A program made the translations under genes and the position numbers. From Sweltsa coloradensis (Eukaryota > Arthropoda > Insecta > Plecoptera > Chloroperlidae): a DNA stretch of 64,000 nucleotides. The notes under the pieces were generated by a model, which saw nothing but the letters and a program-made list of their open reading frames with translations, searched no databases and was not told the DNA's origin. Each line of letters opens with the position of its first letter. Within the stretch, counting starts at the first letter, position 1. Below are positions 48,677 to 61,184 of this stretch, piece after piece. Where the stretch lies: assembly GCA_024449915.1 (NCBI GenBank), contig JAMZAV010000317.1, positions 7,501 through 71,500 of the forward strand. Reading direction: 5' to 3'.

Positions 48677-49110
48677 GTGACATAATCCGATCAGAGCCGG
48701 GAGTCGAACCCTTTGCCCGACAAGCGAATATTTTTTACACCTGTGAGTGCACTAGTATTTTGATTGAAGCGGGAGACCCAGCTTCGGTCCCCCGGAACAG
48801 CAAGAGTGGTCCTAAACTTTTACACCTAACAATAATAAATTAAATATAGAAAATACTAAATATGTCTGTGCTTATTGGCATGGAAAATCGTTTTTTGAAG
48901 AAAAATCATTTTGGATTTATTTTATTTTATTATTAATACATATCAATTTCTTATATGTTTACATAAATCAATTAAATTGGGTTTTTGTTTATAAATAATC
49001 CATCTATCATTGTTTGCCAATCAATAACTTGCGAAAAACTGCCTGTCATACAAAAGCACTATATACAAAGTAGAACGTCGCACCCTTCTTACGACCAATA
49101 ATTTATTAAG
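48677..49110. other. unannotated; B-box-like motif
   Basis: The minus strand of 48696-48715 reads GGGTTCGACTCCCGG, a perfect B box, but no A box lies at tRNA spacing. Possibly a SINE remnant. Confidence 0.3.
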
Positions 49111-49480
49111 AGAGTATAGGACATGCGTTTTAGGCAAATTGCTGTTCGCTCGGCCAATTGACACCACAAGTGTCTGAAATTTTGAACATATGTCACAAAT
49201 GTGGAATTATAGGGCTCTGCAATAACACATTTTAAAATTTTGTTTTAAAATAATTTATAAAAATTAAATTAGTTTTCACGAATTTTGATTTTGTTAAAAG
49301 CTCCAAAATTGACCATATTCGTGATTTTTTCTGACTGATTAAGTCAAAATTTGGAAAATCTGTGACCACAGGGCTGTCTATGTATGTTTTATTGACAACT
49401 TTGCAAAGTTTCATATACGTCGGATGCATCTTGGCCGAGCGAATAGCTATTTGCTAACAGCCAAATGTGTTCTATTACCT
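49111..49480 (-). mobile_element. foldback MITE, family C (copy 2)
   Basis: Runs from AGAGTATAGGACATGCGTTT to CAAATGTGTTCTATTACCTC. It is collinear with copy 1 on the opposite strand, including the conserved GCTCGGCC terminal motifs. The 65-aa ORF in it corresponds to the one in copy 1 but is likely incidental. Confidence 0.8.
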
Positions 49481-50194
49481 CAATTTAAAACCAACGGTGG
49501 TAATATTACAATTATTTTTTAAAGACGAGATTAGTCTCTGCGGCTTACACGCTATAAAAATGTTGGTTGCTATCTCGGACAAAGACTCCTAAGACAGGTT
49601 CATCTAGGGGTGCTATTATCTCCCGCCCGACACGGGGTCATTAATTATGAACCTCCCCCTCCAAACAATAGCTGTCTGCTTCTCTAGAGGGACAAGGCCA
49701 CATGAACTTGTTCCAAATGCCATTGTTAATTTGTCACCTAGAGTTTCGTTTTTACTGGAAACAAAGTGAAAGCAAAATTGAATTGTTTTTCTCGTAAACT
49801 TCATTGAGATAAAAACAATCAACTGATTGACGAATCTTCTATCGTTCACAGAGCTGAGTTGGACGACAAGAGCAAGTCCATGGAAGGATGTATTGAGGGA
49901 AGGGGTGGGGGGGGGACACAACTCTTCGGCGTGGTAATCAATACGTCGAGAAGCATGTGACATTGATTTGAACACTATTGATCACACGCATGCAATTATT
50001 TTGGAGATGAACATGTTTTAATTTACGATATAATCATTTAACGATTTGTTGTTATTATCACTATTTTTTTAGCACACTTTCACTTTGAAAAACTATGTTT
50101 TCAAATTATAAAACGTGAAATTACCGATTTTCAAGGAGCTGAGCATATTATATGCACCACTTTCCTGTAAGTCCGTCCGTCCATACGTGTCACG
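49481..50194. other. unannotated
   Basis: No recognisable repeat. The 119-aa ORF at 49616-49975 has no known domain. Confidence 0.35.
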
Positions 50195-50203
50195 ATATAA
50201 ACC

Positions 50204-50253
50204 ATAGATATTGTACACCTATAGTAGCCTATTATAGGTGTTCAATATCTATT
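50204..50253. mobile_element. 50-bp minimal hairpin, family E
   Basis: ATAGATATTGTACACCTATA (left) and TATAGGTGTTCAATATCTAT (right) are nearly perfect inverses with almost no loop. They equal the outer ends of the 439-bp element at 41079. ATATAAACC flanks it directly on both sides (50195-50203 and 50254-50262), a 9-bp target duplication. It is thus an insertion composed only of two terminal repeats. Confidence 0.75.
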
Positions 50254-50759
50254 ATATAAACCGAATACGACGTCCATGCAATTGACATAAACGTTTTGGT
50301 ACTGTAGTATTGGTAACCCTGGGGGTAAGATGTGGTTAGCCCCCCAGAAAAATTAACAATTTAGTACACATTTCCTTCACCATTTTCCATTTTGCAATGT
50401 GGGAACAACAGGCGAACTCTTGTTAAGTGGTAAGATTAATGAACGAAGCAAGAATTTACGTTTTTATTCTTCTTTGACTACTTCCTGTTTTGGGAACCCC
50501 CCTATACCCCTGCTTGTTCAAAATACAAAATGTAATATTTGATTATCTTCTTTCACGTTGTAAATTTGAAAGATCAGCATTCGACACTTTAATTTTAGGC
50601 ATTACATTATTTTGGCCGCTACTATGAAAAGCTGTCATTGGAAAAGAATGACACGTATTTTATAAAACACGCGGCCATTCCATTTAAAATTTCAAACAAA
50701 AACTAGACTGTAACTGTTTAGACCCACAAATTTTGAATTTCTACACTCTAAAACCGTTC

Positions 50760-51217
50760 CTGTGGCGGAACTAGGCGCCCGCAGGCCCGCAACTGGGCGG
50801 CCCAGCCCGTTTAGGGGCCCCGTAAAAAAAAGTAAAGAAAACAGTATTTCACCCTGTTGTGGAAAGTATTGTATTTGTTTTCGATACTAAAAAGACGTTT
50901 GTGATCTAGCGTTTGAAGGTGGAATCTATGGATATTTAGGAACTTTAAGCGTCTACAGACAACACACATAAACTACATTATTCTGGATTCATTAGGCACA
51001 ACTTTTTCTAAACGTACAACAGTGATACCTAAATACCTGATTTTCAATTTTCGTCTGCGGCTATTGTAGGGGCTTGGCCCCACAAGCCCCCGTACTGGTC
51101 CTTATAATTACCCAGGGATGAAAAGCCAGAATACAACACTGAGCCATATGTATGTGTGTATCTGTTAGGGGGTCCCCATAGAAATTTTCGGGCGGCCCAT
51201 GAACGAAGTCCGCACTG
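50760..51217. mobile_element. hAT-like MITE
   Basis: The left end CTGTGGCGGAACTAGG and the right end GAAGTCCGCACTG are imperfect inverses of the CAGTGGCGGA type common in hAT elements. GGGCGGCCC occurs near both ends. ACCGTTC lies directly outside each end (50753-50759 and 51218-51224), 7 of the 8 bp expected. No transposase. Confidence 0.7.
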
Positions 51218-51224
51218 ACCGTTC

Positions 51225-51926
51225 ACAAGTAACGATAATTAACCAACATAGCAGGAAGGAGATAAGTATAGGAAGAAGAGTATTGAATTTTGAAAATTGT
51301 TTCAAGGGTCTCGAAGTAATAAATTGGTTTAGTCAGCCAGCTGCTTATCACGTCCACGGTACTTTAAGTGTCGACTGCAATTTAAGGTCGACTCACCCTC
51401 AAGGAGAATATGAAAACAGGCCGTGACGTCGTCCTGGAACCGGAAGTGTGATTATCAGGTTATCCAGAGGCGTTGGAGCGTATGACGTCATTGCTTTCTA
51501 GATCACACTAGGGCCGACCAATATCCTCGAAATGAAAACCAAACAATCATCTACTTGAGGAGTGTATCTTTCTTTTCTGAGAAAAATGTTGAAGAAAATG
51601 GGAAAGTAGAGCCAAAGTTTGTGTTACGTACGTAATGTTACAGGCAAATGCAAAACATAAATGGATATATTACAGATGTTGTCTAACTTATAGGTAAATA
51701 TCTTTGAACAAGTGTTCGCGCCGTGCACTGTTAGTCTCAGCAACTATCAGCATCAGTATCCACTATATAGAGATACCGGTGGTTTCCGGGGGGGGGGGGG
51801 GGGGAGTCCCAGTCTTCCTGCATTCTTTGAGACGTGATGTAGTTTATCGAAAATGTATGAAATATTTATAATAAATAGCAAACTTTTGACAATTTTTTTG
51901 AAATTCCTTCCGGTTCCTCCGTTCTT
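51225..51926. other. unannotated; G17 run
   Basis: G17 at 51788-51804. No gene recognised. Confidence 0.4.
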
Positions 51927-52437
51927 GAATCAGTAAAACAATAATTGTAAAAAAGCATCAGTTCGACACTATGTAATAAGATGAAGACTTTCCGGTCCAA
52001 GTTTGGCGAATAGTATGATAAATAAGACACATTTAGGATCGATACAAATGTATTGAATCAAATTTGAAGGAAAGCTATATGGTGGTAGGCTATTCGAATC
52101 AGTAAACATTTTGTAACCAACGACATCAGTAACACATTGATCGTAAGATGGAAGACTTCCGTTTCAAGTTTTGGCGAATAATGTATGGAAATAAGAACAT
52201 TTTAGACGAACTTACAATTTTTTGAATCAAACTGAAGGAACTATATGTGTATCTATCGAATCAGTAAAAACAATTTTTGTAACCATACGACATCAGGTCA
52301 AACAACATTGATCGATAAGATGGAAGACTTCCGGTTTTAAAGTTTTGGCGAATAATGTATGGATAAATAAGACACATTTTAGGACGTGATAAAATGTTTT
52401 GAATCAAACTTGAAGGAAAACTATGTTTTGTATCTAT
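51927..52437 (+). repeat. ~165-bp tandem repeat, three units
   Basis: GAATCAGTAAA marks unit starts at 51927, 52096 and 52258. Each unit has AAGATGGAAGACTTCCG (or a variant), TTTTGGCGAATAATGTATGG and GAATCAAACTTGAAGGAA in the same order. Units differ by small indels. A unit of this size is typical of arthropod satellite DNA. Confidence 0.85.
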
Positions 52438-55400
52438 TTTTTATTCAGAAGAGTTTCAAATACAGAAAAGAGTACATTTAGATACCAACATTGTAATAGG
52501 TGAACAATGTGTCCTCCGGAGTTGTTGTGAGGTAAATATGTAGCTCGTAGAAATGTGGCTTAATGTGTATAGATTGTCCTGTAGTGGAGACCATAAGCTC
52601 CAGTGCATGTAACAATCGTAAAAATCGCGAAGAAAGCATGAAAATTTGTGAATCTACTAATATGACTTCAAGGAATCCAGAAATCGATGGCCCCAAGTTG
52701 AGATCCTGTAACTTTCTTATTAATTGAATTAAATATTAAATAAACCAAAAAATATATTTCTAAAAGAGACTACATTGTCAACATTGGTATCAAATAAAAG
52801 CTTATTTTACAAGAAATAAATATCCGAAAAAATATTTAAATTTGATTAATTAATCATCTAAAAATGTTATTTAGTTAATTTTTACCTCTTTTGACTTATG
52901 TATAATGTATGCCTTAAACTAAACCGATTGTCATAAAATCTTTCCACTTTACTAATATGATGACAATAAATTCAAATTTTGATGGTCCCAAAATAATATT
53001 ATTAATATTTATATTTATTTTCAAAAAGCCAAATACAGACACATATGACAATTTGATGGCGGAAGGGAAAGGGCAGAGCCCCATTACACAATGTGCCCTT
53101 CTACTGTTATATTACTAGATTTGCAATTAATTCTTAATAGTTCTTTCTAGACTATTTACATTAGACACTAACTAACAACTTTGCATCTATGACACAAAAC
53201 ACGACACTATGTTATAGTCCATCTAAAGCCCAATCCTACATATCCTATTATTACCATCATACATAACAACTAAACCATGCATGATGGTATCAACAAAACA
53301 CATGACCCGTCCAAAGTTAACCTATACTTATTATATTAATAGATAGTATCAGGAAATACACAACTATTTATTAACTAATAATATTTCGAATTATATGTAA
53401 TAAATTATTATAATATCACATAGTTGACCCTTTTGTTTAATGTGATATTGAATGATATTGCTGATATTGCAGTTATTGCTGGAATTATTGTATTACGTTT
53501 TATTTCACCTGTAAGTGTTTCATTTGAGTCTTATAAACAATGGTTTTGTTGTTTATCTCGAGGATGGTATGCAGCACTTAAGGTTAACACCCGGTATTAA
53601 TAAAGATTCAATAATAGACAAAAGAATGAAAATAAGGTTTGATAAACCAACCCTAAGTTTCAAAACTTGACGTACGTAGGATTGAACCTGGAGGCTTATC
53701 ATTAGGTCCCCAGGGTTGTACGGGACTAAATGTATTTTCAACTAATATTCTTCTAACTCAACTTTGTTAGCACGAATCGAAAATGTGAGGAATTAATTAT
53801 GGGTCTATACAAGCCTGCTACTTTGTTTCTAGGCATAATATTATTATCTTAAAGAAAACAAAGTAAGAAAATAAAACAATTACGATTATGATCAGCAACA
53901 TTATATAAGCAATAACAAGATAATTAATCAAATTTTTGACGAAAAGTTTACTATCAGTCATTTTTCATTTTTTTCGGTTAGAAAAAGCAGAATTTCTTCC
54001 AATCGTTGTATTCAATAGCAGTGAAAGAAGTCACAAACGATTTACGACAGAACCACTGTACACACTGATACAAACCAACCTATATAATATTTTAAGAGGA
54101 TAACGGGGAAGGGAAGATACCTCCACATTCTAAATCCATTCAAGATGGCGTTACCTAGTACAAATTGATTTAAATATTCCATTACATGTACACTTGTTTA
54201 TTCAAATTAGGTGCGTTAAACTTTGAATTCCCCCAAGAATTAAATGACATTAGCTACACATCTAAAATTCCCTCTCGCATTACGCATTACGCATCAGGCT
54301 AATTTCGAATCTTGTCTTAATTTCACCGTTTGCTCTAACTGAGGGGTTGCCTCTCAACGTATCTGTGTGGTGGGAGAAATATATAATGCATTTCGCTCGA
54401 GGTACATTTAGAATATTAAGAAAAATCAAATGGGGAAAACAGATTCCGCTTTAAGGTTTTAACGTTGAATCGAAAGAAAAGTTGAAGTACCCAAAGCTAC
54501 TTTTAAAATATTTGTATTCAATGAATAGTCTGGAAAGTTATCTCAAGTTTTATATAAATTGTTGTTCCTCTCATGGGAGTTTTAAATTGTTTTGCGAAGT
54601 TAAGTGTAGTTTATATTGTTGAATTAATTCGTATTCAAGCAATGCCACAATTTTTAAAACGTCACGGATATTTCGACTACGTTACTTTAAAGAAAGCATT
54701 TTATTGTTTGACAGATTTATGAGAACAGAGTTTAACATTTAAATGATATAAGTTTGAAGTGAAGTAATCGTTTATATTTGCACTGAACTTAACATTCTAT
54801 AAAGCTTTCGAGTGTTTTCAAACTGTAATGTCAGAACTACAAACTATGACTTATTTATGCACGTACTTCGAAGTGTATTTAAGTAAAACTTTGAAAGAAA
54901 ATAACATTTATTTGAATCATTGAAGTAGTAATCGTATTAACTCACCTTAAGTCTTTTTTAATTAGTTTCAAAACTATCACATGAATTTGATCTAAATGTT
55001 GGCTATGTTATTTGCATGAAACATTACATTATTACGTTTTTATTATTTTGTGTTTATTCCGCACATTCATTACAATTATATAATGCATATAAGGATGGAT
55101 GCAAATAGCGGACCTAAGATCCATTTTTGACACATGCACCAATCCTAAGAATTATATACATAAATAATATGATATGTCAGTACATTATCAGCACGACTCG
55201 TAATAGCCTCACAAAATAAGGCGAATATTACAGTGTTATTCAGATTTATATGAAAAAAGTGCCAATAATAAAGCAATTACGACTAAAAATCTTACGATTG
55301 TGAAATAAAAAAAAGTATACGTTTTTCCTAAAATATTCCACATATGACTTACACACTATCTGACAATTTTAATAACCCGCAGCTCCATCTTTATCGCGTA

Positions 55401-55778
55401 CGAAGCATTGTGGTAGAAATGAAGCCACTTAGGGCCTACTCGGAAGTGGGGCGGGCTACATGGGGTGACGAGAGAATTACAAGACAATACCACACACACC
55501 AACTGTAAATAAAGGCCAGCCAAGCCTTACACACTAGAAAACATTGAGATCTCAAAGGAGGCCAAGCTTATTCACCCCTTCAATATTTGCGTAAACCAGC
55601 AAAAAAGAAAAGTTTGTCAAACATTGTATTTGCAACAAATATTTTTTATGGTTATAAATCAGCTTCTAAAAGAAAAAGACATACACTCATTGATCAAGGC
55701 TGAATTAAGAATGTAGTGTAAAGTATATCGCATTTTTTTAATCGTACGATAGTCAGATTATTTTTACGAGAGCATGAA
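52438..55778. other. unannotated AT-rich stretch
   Basis: About 3.3 kb with no recognisable gene, RNA or repeat boundary. Confidence 0.35.
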
Positions 55779-56492
55779 CTAGGCCGCTTCACGAACGCTT
55801 TTTTTAGTCGCGTTGATGGATGAGCTTTTTTAATAAGTTTTTAGTCCCACATCTCTTTACTTTTGCAAGTTCTTTTTGAACGCATTGTAGGTGATTGTTG
55901 TCAAGTTTCTAGTGTTACGTTTTGTTATTATATACCTCAAAAACGTATAATTAAGCCTTTATTTCTATGGATTCTACCTAACTATTCCAACTTTTTCTTT
56001 CAAAAGGTACTACATCAACATAACCTTAATGCCAATTAAATATGAACGTTGTAGCTCCACCCGTTTGTGTAAGAATCGGTCCAAATGTCACGAAAATATC
56101 GCACCAAAAATCGAAAAAATCGTAAAAGTACGATATTCATGAGAAATATTTCTTCGATTGTACCCAAAAACGTGGCAGGTCTAATTTTAGTGATTTCGAA
56201 GGTCCCCTCCAATTTTCATCTAGATCGCATATATCGTTTGCCCGGTAGAGAGCGATCAAACAGACAAAAAACAAAAAACGAACAAACAATTTTACCAACT
56301 CACGTCAGAATCGTAAAACAACAAAGGTGTTCGCTTTGTTTACGTCTTTTGTTTCTCAAGTGTATCTCTGACGTAGAAGGCAGTGGCTAGCTCCTGACGC
56401 CATGCAATGCAGGTTGATTGAACAAACAAAAAAAACACCCGAGCTAATTTTTTGGGGGGTCAGTGAAATTTAAGTCTTCTCTTTGCTCATTT
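55779..56492 (-). mobile_element. Helentron-like element (copy 7), second subfamily, with insert
   Basis: The 3' end is CTAG at 55779, then T; the subterminal region is GTCGCGTTGATGGATGAGC. The body carries CATAACCTTAATG and CGATTGTACCCAAAAA. The 5' end is degenerate (CTTTGCTCATTTAA near 56492). A 130-bp foreign segment at 56290-56419 is flanked by GAACAAACAA on both sides (56280-56289 and 56420-56429). Confidence 0.75.
56290..56419. mobile_element. 130-bp insert shared with copy 9
   Basis: Begins TTTTACCAACTCACGTCAGA and ends CATGCAATGCAGGTTGATT. A ~97% match starts at the same site in copy 9 (60116-60245), where the sequence continues without the right-hand flank. The 10-bp flanking repeat suggests a retroposed fragment whose 3' end is at the TTTTACC side. 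Confidence 0.6.
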
Positions 56493-56770
56493 AAATAACA
56501 TTGGGGAGATAGGACGAATGTGTCGCGGAAAGTGTCTACAATTGAAAACTATCCAACTTCCTTCTCTAGTTCGCCATTGTTGCAGACGTGCAATGTCGTG
56601 TGCACAGTTCCAACTCAACGTGAAGATCGAGGAGACGCCATCAGAATGTGAAACTTTAATAATGTTTTATTGTAACACTTTTCTTCCCCATATGACGGAC
56701 GTGTTTTTTGAACACACTTCATTGTGAATATTCAGCAAACCTTGCTTTAGTTGTGCGATCCTATATTAAA

Positions 56771-57698
56771 AGTGCTGTGACTAGATAATTTATTTTTTAT
56801 TTAGATAAAGATAATGATAACCCTCCAAAATTTATCTAGATAAGATCTAGATAAAAGATAATAGATAACAATAATTATCGCAGAAAAAGATTGTTTATTT
56901 ACCAAACCAGTTCTAGTATAAAGTTCAGTTACAGTATCACGTTTTATAGAGACGAAAGGTGTATCACTTTTTACTCCTACTTCCAGAGATAATACAGAAA
57001 GTCTAATTAACAAAGGGCGCCAAAACTTAAACGATTTACATGAGACGTGCATAGAATGATTTACAATTGGTATAATGTGGAGCTATTCGTCAAGAAATAC
57101 TTTAGTTATGTTCAACAAATGGTAACAGGGTTTAGTGTTATGTTTTTTTTTAAATCAAGTGTGACAAACGAGTAGGCTTCTTGAGCTAGACCTCGTTACC
57201 AAAAGTGAGGTTATGTTTACATGGTTGCAGTGGCCTATGCCTAACTAATAATTTATTTACTACCTACATATCAAAAGTATATGACGTAAGCTTAATTATA
57301 CTTGAATTCGGCCGTGAGTGCCACCTAACCATCCATTCCTCACTAAAATCGGGGCCGTAAGTGGGAACTGGGGAGAAGGTGCAGCCAATACCCTAGTCCT
57401 AAAAAGTGTTTATTATTGGTGGCAAAGTGTAGCAACCGGCAAGTGCAATGACGTCATTGCATTGTCACAGTCAAAAGGTGTAAGGAAATCAAGCGAATCT
57501 ATTGTAGTAAACTAGTAGAAGTTATTTTTAGTAAAGTGATTCATTAATACATTTTCTAAAGTATTGATACCTAACTATTTTACCTAAAAAAATGTATCTA
57601 AAACCTTAAAAAGCTTAGATAAGATAAACTTTATTTTATCTAGATAAAGTAATAGATAAGATTTTTCTAGATAAATTATCTAGATAAGTCACAACACT
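56771..57698. mobile_element. hAT-like MITE, family H (copy 2)
   Basis: AGTGCTGTGACTAGATAATTT on the left is mirrored by AAATTATCTAGATAAGTCAC, AACACT on the right. TATCTAGATAA palindromes occupy both ends. It matches the interrupted copy at 23786. No target duplication found. The interior (57060-57560) has no transposase. Confidence 0.65.
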
Positions 57699-58763
57699 GC
57701 ATATGAACGCCACAAACTGGATTGAGGTTAAGTCCAGTTGCCTATAGAAGATGAGTGGCCAGATCGTTACACGCGTGCACTTTATAACATAGAGGTAGTT
57801 GAGCGCGCACATCCGAGCAAACATCCGAGCCGAGGAGGAATGTTCTCGAGTAGCCGTGCACGTGTTAACTGACTGCAGCGTGTTTTACCTGTAACTTGAC
57901 GCCCGAGGGGAAGTGCAGCAAAGTGGTTGACGCGGTCTCACTCGAGGAGTTGAAACCCTATCATGGCTAGGCGAAGTAATTAGAGCACTGACATCGTATA
58001 TGAGAGCCTATAAATGATACGCCAGCTAAACTTCAAAGTTCAAAGCGGAAATTCCAAGAGGCTTCCCAGCGCGATACGTTTCCAAGGTAACGGAAGCCGA
58101 AGCTGGGGATCCCTAGGCGAACAGGGGAACCCCCGCGCGGCTTAGTTCGAGGGAGTCCCGAGTTTATAATACAACGTGGCATAATTAACTTGCTCCCCTG
58201 AGCCGATCAGGAACTCGATTCAACTATTTCGGACGATCTAGCTCAAATCAATGACGAAGTCTAGACGCTGAAGTTAACGTATTTACGATGGGCTTTGTAA
58301 TGCGATTACCTAACTTCTGCCCAATCCCCTAAGAGATGACGTCATTGATGCTTATAATAACGCGACTTGCGGATAATTGTGTTTAAGGTTTCCAATGTTA
58401 GGCTGGATCCTGTTAATGTGAGGAGATTAGAGAAGCGGGAAAAGTTGTAAAGTTTTAAACTGCGCCCTAGGAAATTTCGATAAATTGTAATTTACGGCCG
58501 GTTCTTTAATTTCAGGGAAAACAATTTTTAAGGGATTTGCTTTGGTGAAAGGTGAAAACGATAAATAACACGAAGCGAGTCGTTCCAGGTTTGTTATTAA
58601 CATATAAACTGTAACTAAAAGATACCCCGGTTTCCACTGGGTTTCGTTTCTATGATTAGGTTAACTATCAGGTCTTCGTATCGCAGGCTTCACTCCTATA
58701 TTAGCAGCCAATTAACTATGTATTAACCTTTTATACTTTAAAACACAATCCTTTTAGTTTAAA
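57699..58763. other. unannotated; weak tRNA-like motif
   Basis: GGCTAGGCGAAGTAATTAGA at 57965 vaguely recalls a D arm, without a B box at suitable distance. No gene seen. Confidence 0.3.
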
Positions 58764-59224
58764 ATGGGCAGCTTCGCTAACGTTTTTTCCAGTCGCGTTA
58801 ATGGATGAGCTTTATGGTTGATTATCTTTGCCCTAAATGTACGATTACTATGAGAAAGATTTTTTGATTGTCCCTTAATTAAATCATCAAATATCTCAGT
58901 TCAGTGATTTCAAACGTTCACTTTAAGTTTCATCAAGCTCGGAGTTGCAGTTTGCCCGGTCGCGGGTAAAATATCAAGAAAATATTGCTTTAAAAATCGT
59001 AAAAAAAATCGTTAAAATACGATATTCATGAGAAATACGTTTTCGATTGTACCTAAAAACGTGTAAGATTCAAGTTCAGAGATGTGGAATGTTCCCTCCA
59101 ATTTTCATGAAGATCGTATATGCCGTTTTCCGGGTAGAGAGCGAACAAACAGCAAAAAAACAATAAAAAACGTGTAATATTTGCTGGGAAAGTGAAATTG
59201 AAGTCTTCACTTCGCTCATACAAT
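58764..59224 (-). mobile_element. Helentron-like element (copy 8), second subfamily, short
   Basis: GGGCAGCTTCGCTAACGTTT and CAGTCGCGTTAATGGATGAG at the 3' side; the terminal CTAG is mutated. The 5' side ends CTTCACTTCGCTCATACAA at 59224. The body has one unit with CGATTGTACCTAAAA. Confidence 0.7.
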
Positions 59225-59490
59225 AATAGATTCACATAACGTTGTACATCTCCTGGCTGGATAAAATCGAAACAGGGTCCATAATTCAAATATTACTTTT
59301 CAAATTGTTTGCGGATTCATAGCCTCACTATATTATATTTTGTTTTTCCATTTGGTTAGTCGGAAAACACGCTCATAGGCCTCGATGAAAATCATTATTA
59401 AATAATTTAATTTTTGAATTAATTTTTTTGTATTTGTATTTCAAAATTGTATTCTATAACCACGGAATTTCTAAGTTGTGTTCTATTAAA

Positions 59491-60115
59491 CTAGGCAGCT
59501 TCGCGAATGCTTTTTCCAGTCGCGTTGATGGATCAGCTTTTTTGGTTAACTATTTCTGTCCAATGATTAGACCTCCTAAGTTTTTTGTATGTGTGGGATC
59601 TCATTACTTTTCCTAGTTCCATTGCAAAATTATTTATGTAAAATTAGGATAATTTAAAAAAAGTAGTATTGCTGGACTTGCTTTTTTTACGTATTGTAGG
59701 TGATTATTATCCAGTTTCTATAGTTACTTAATTGTTATTAATTGTTAATTATGTACACCTTTAAAAGGTAAATATTAAAAACTTTATTTCTATAAATTCT
59801 GGCTAACTTTTCAATTTTTTCTTTTAAAGATACTACGTCACTATTATTTTCATGTCTATGTTAAATATGAACGTTGTAGTCCCAACCGTTTGGCTAGAAT
59901 CGTCCCAAATAACTCGAAAATGTCGCATTAAAAATCGAATAAAAATCGTAAAACTACGATATTCATAAAAATTATTTCTTTGATTGTACCCAAAAACTTG
60001 GCATATCTTAATTAAGATATTTCTTAGGTCTTCTTTAATTTTCATTAAGATCGCATATGCCGTTTGCTCGGTAGAGAGCGAACAAACAGACAAAAAACAA
60101 AAAACGAACAAACAA
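59491..60115 (-). mobile_element. Helentron-like element (copy 9), second subfamily, 5' part replaced
   Basis: CTAG at 59491 followed by T on the element strand; subterminal GTCGCGTTGATGGATCAGC. The body runs to ACAAACAGACAAAAAACAAA near 60105. From about 60116 the 130-bp segment of copy 7 follows, and the sequence then continues into unrelated DNA. The TTGGATGAG terminus is absent. Confidence 0.7.
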
Positions 60116-60245
60116 TTTTACCAACTCACGTCAGAATCGTAAAACAACAGAGGTGTTCGCTTTGTTTACGTCTTTTGTTTCTCAAGTGTATCTCTGACGT
60201 AGAAGGCAGTGGCTAGCTTCTGACGCCATGCAACGCAGGTTGATT
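60116..60245. mobile_element. second copy of the 130-bp insert
   Basis: Matches 56290-56419 at about 97% by eye. Homology stops at GGTTGATT; the next bases differ (AGCTACTATAAG). Confidence 0.65.
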
Positions 60246-60411
60246 AGCTACTATAAGCTCGCACCTCAAGAGGACAAGAAGCTACGGAAAACCTTTGTAA
60301 GTAGCTGCATACTTGCAAACATCATACATGTCTACCGTGAATGTACTTTAAGGTTCACATAGCAAACCAATTTGGGTTTATATTGTTAAATGGAACGACT
60401 TTATTTTTCTT

Positions 60412-60560
60412 TGGTCTATCGTCGTTAGGGCGCTGGTCCGAAGCGTATGGCTCTACGAGGACGTGTATGTGTTTGAATCCCGCAGAGCTCTTCATCGTCA
60501 TATCACCACTCATCGCCAGATAAATGCGACAACGATCTTCTGGTCGTTCTTTCCGTTTTC
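60412..60560 (+). repeat. tRNA-like SINE candidate
   Basis: GTCGTTAGGGCGCTGG (A-box region) and GTGTTTGAATCCCGC (B box) lie at tRNA-like spacing. ATCACCACTCATCG in the body echoes the 5S-derived SINE tail region. Boundaries uncertain. Confidence 0.45.
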
Positions 60561-60614
60561 CAAATTGTTTCATTTACTAATTAAACATTACAATACAAAA
60601 GTGTTTTTGTAAGA

Positions 60615-61107
60615 CTAGGAAGCTTCGCTAACGCTTTTTTCAGGCGCGTTGCTGGATGAGCGTAATTTTTTAAAAACGAAAAAAAGGCGTAAAATTGCGA
60701 TTTTTATGAGAAATAATTTTTTGATTACGCTCAAATTTCACACGAATATATAAATTCATAAAAAAAAGGTTCTGTGAAAAAATCATTACAATCGAATAAA
60801 GCACGTAGGTGTCATAGGCTAAGTCCAAGGAAATTTTTTAAGAATGGAAAAAAATCGTAAAATTGCGATTTTCATACGAAATAATTTTTCGATTGCACTA
60901 AAAAACGTGGCAGTTCTAAGTTCAGACATTTCGAAGGTCTTTAGAAAATTTCATCGCAATTGGAGTATCAGTTTAGCCGGAATCGTGTTAACAAACACAA
61001 AAAATACAGAAAAAAAGAAAGAAAGAAAAAAAACAATCCGGATTTTTTTTTCAGTGAAGTAGATTGGAATCTTCGCATCGCTCGCTACGCTCGTAACGCT
61101 CATCCAA
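60615..61107 (-). mobile_element. Helentron-like element (copy 10)
   Basis: CTAG at 60615-60618 followed by T on the element strand. AACGC/GCGTT hairpin and subterminal GCGCGTTGCTGGATGAGCG. One internal unit. The 5' end is at 61107 with TTGGATGAGCGTTACGAGCG. This is the most compact complete copy (~490 bp). Confidence 0.82.
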
Positions 61108-61184
61108 AAATAGGATAATATGGGGAACCACTGTCATTTGAAAAAGCTTTCAGAATTATATAAATCAACAAATTATTACATATA

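Noticed and set aside
48690..48770. tRNA gene on the minus strand
   Set aside because: A good B box is present, but there is no A box at tRNA spacing and no acceptor-stem pairing.
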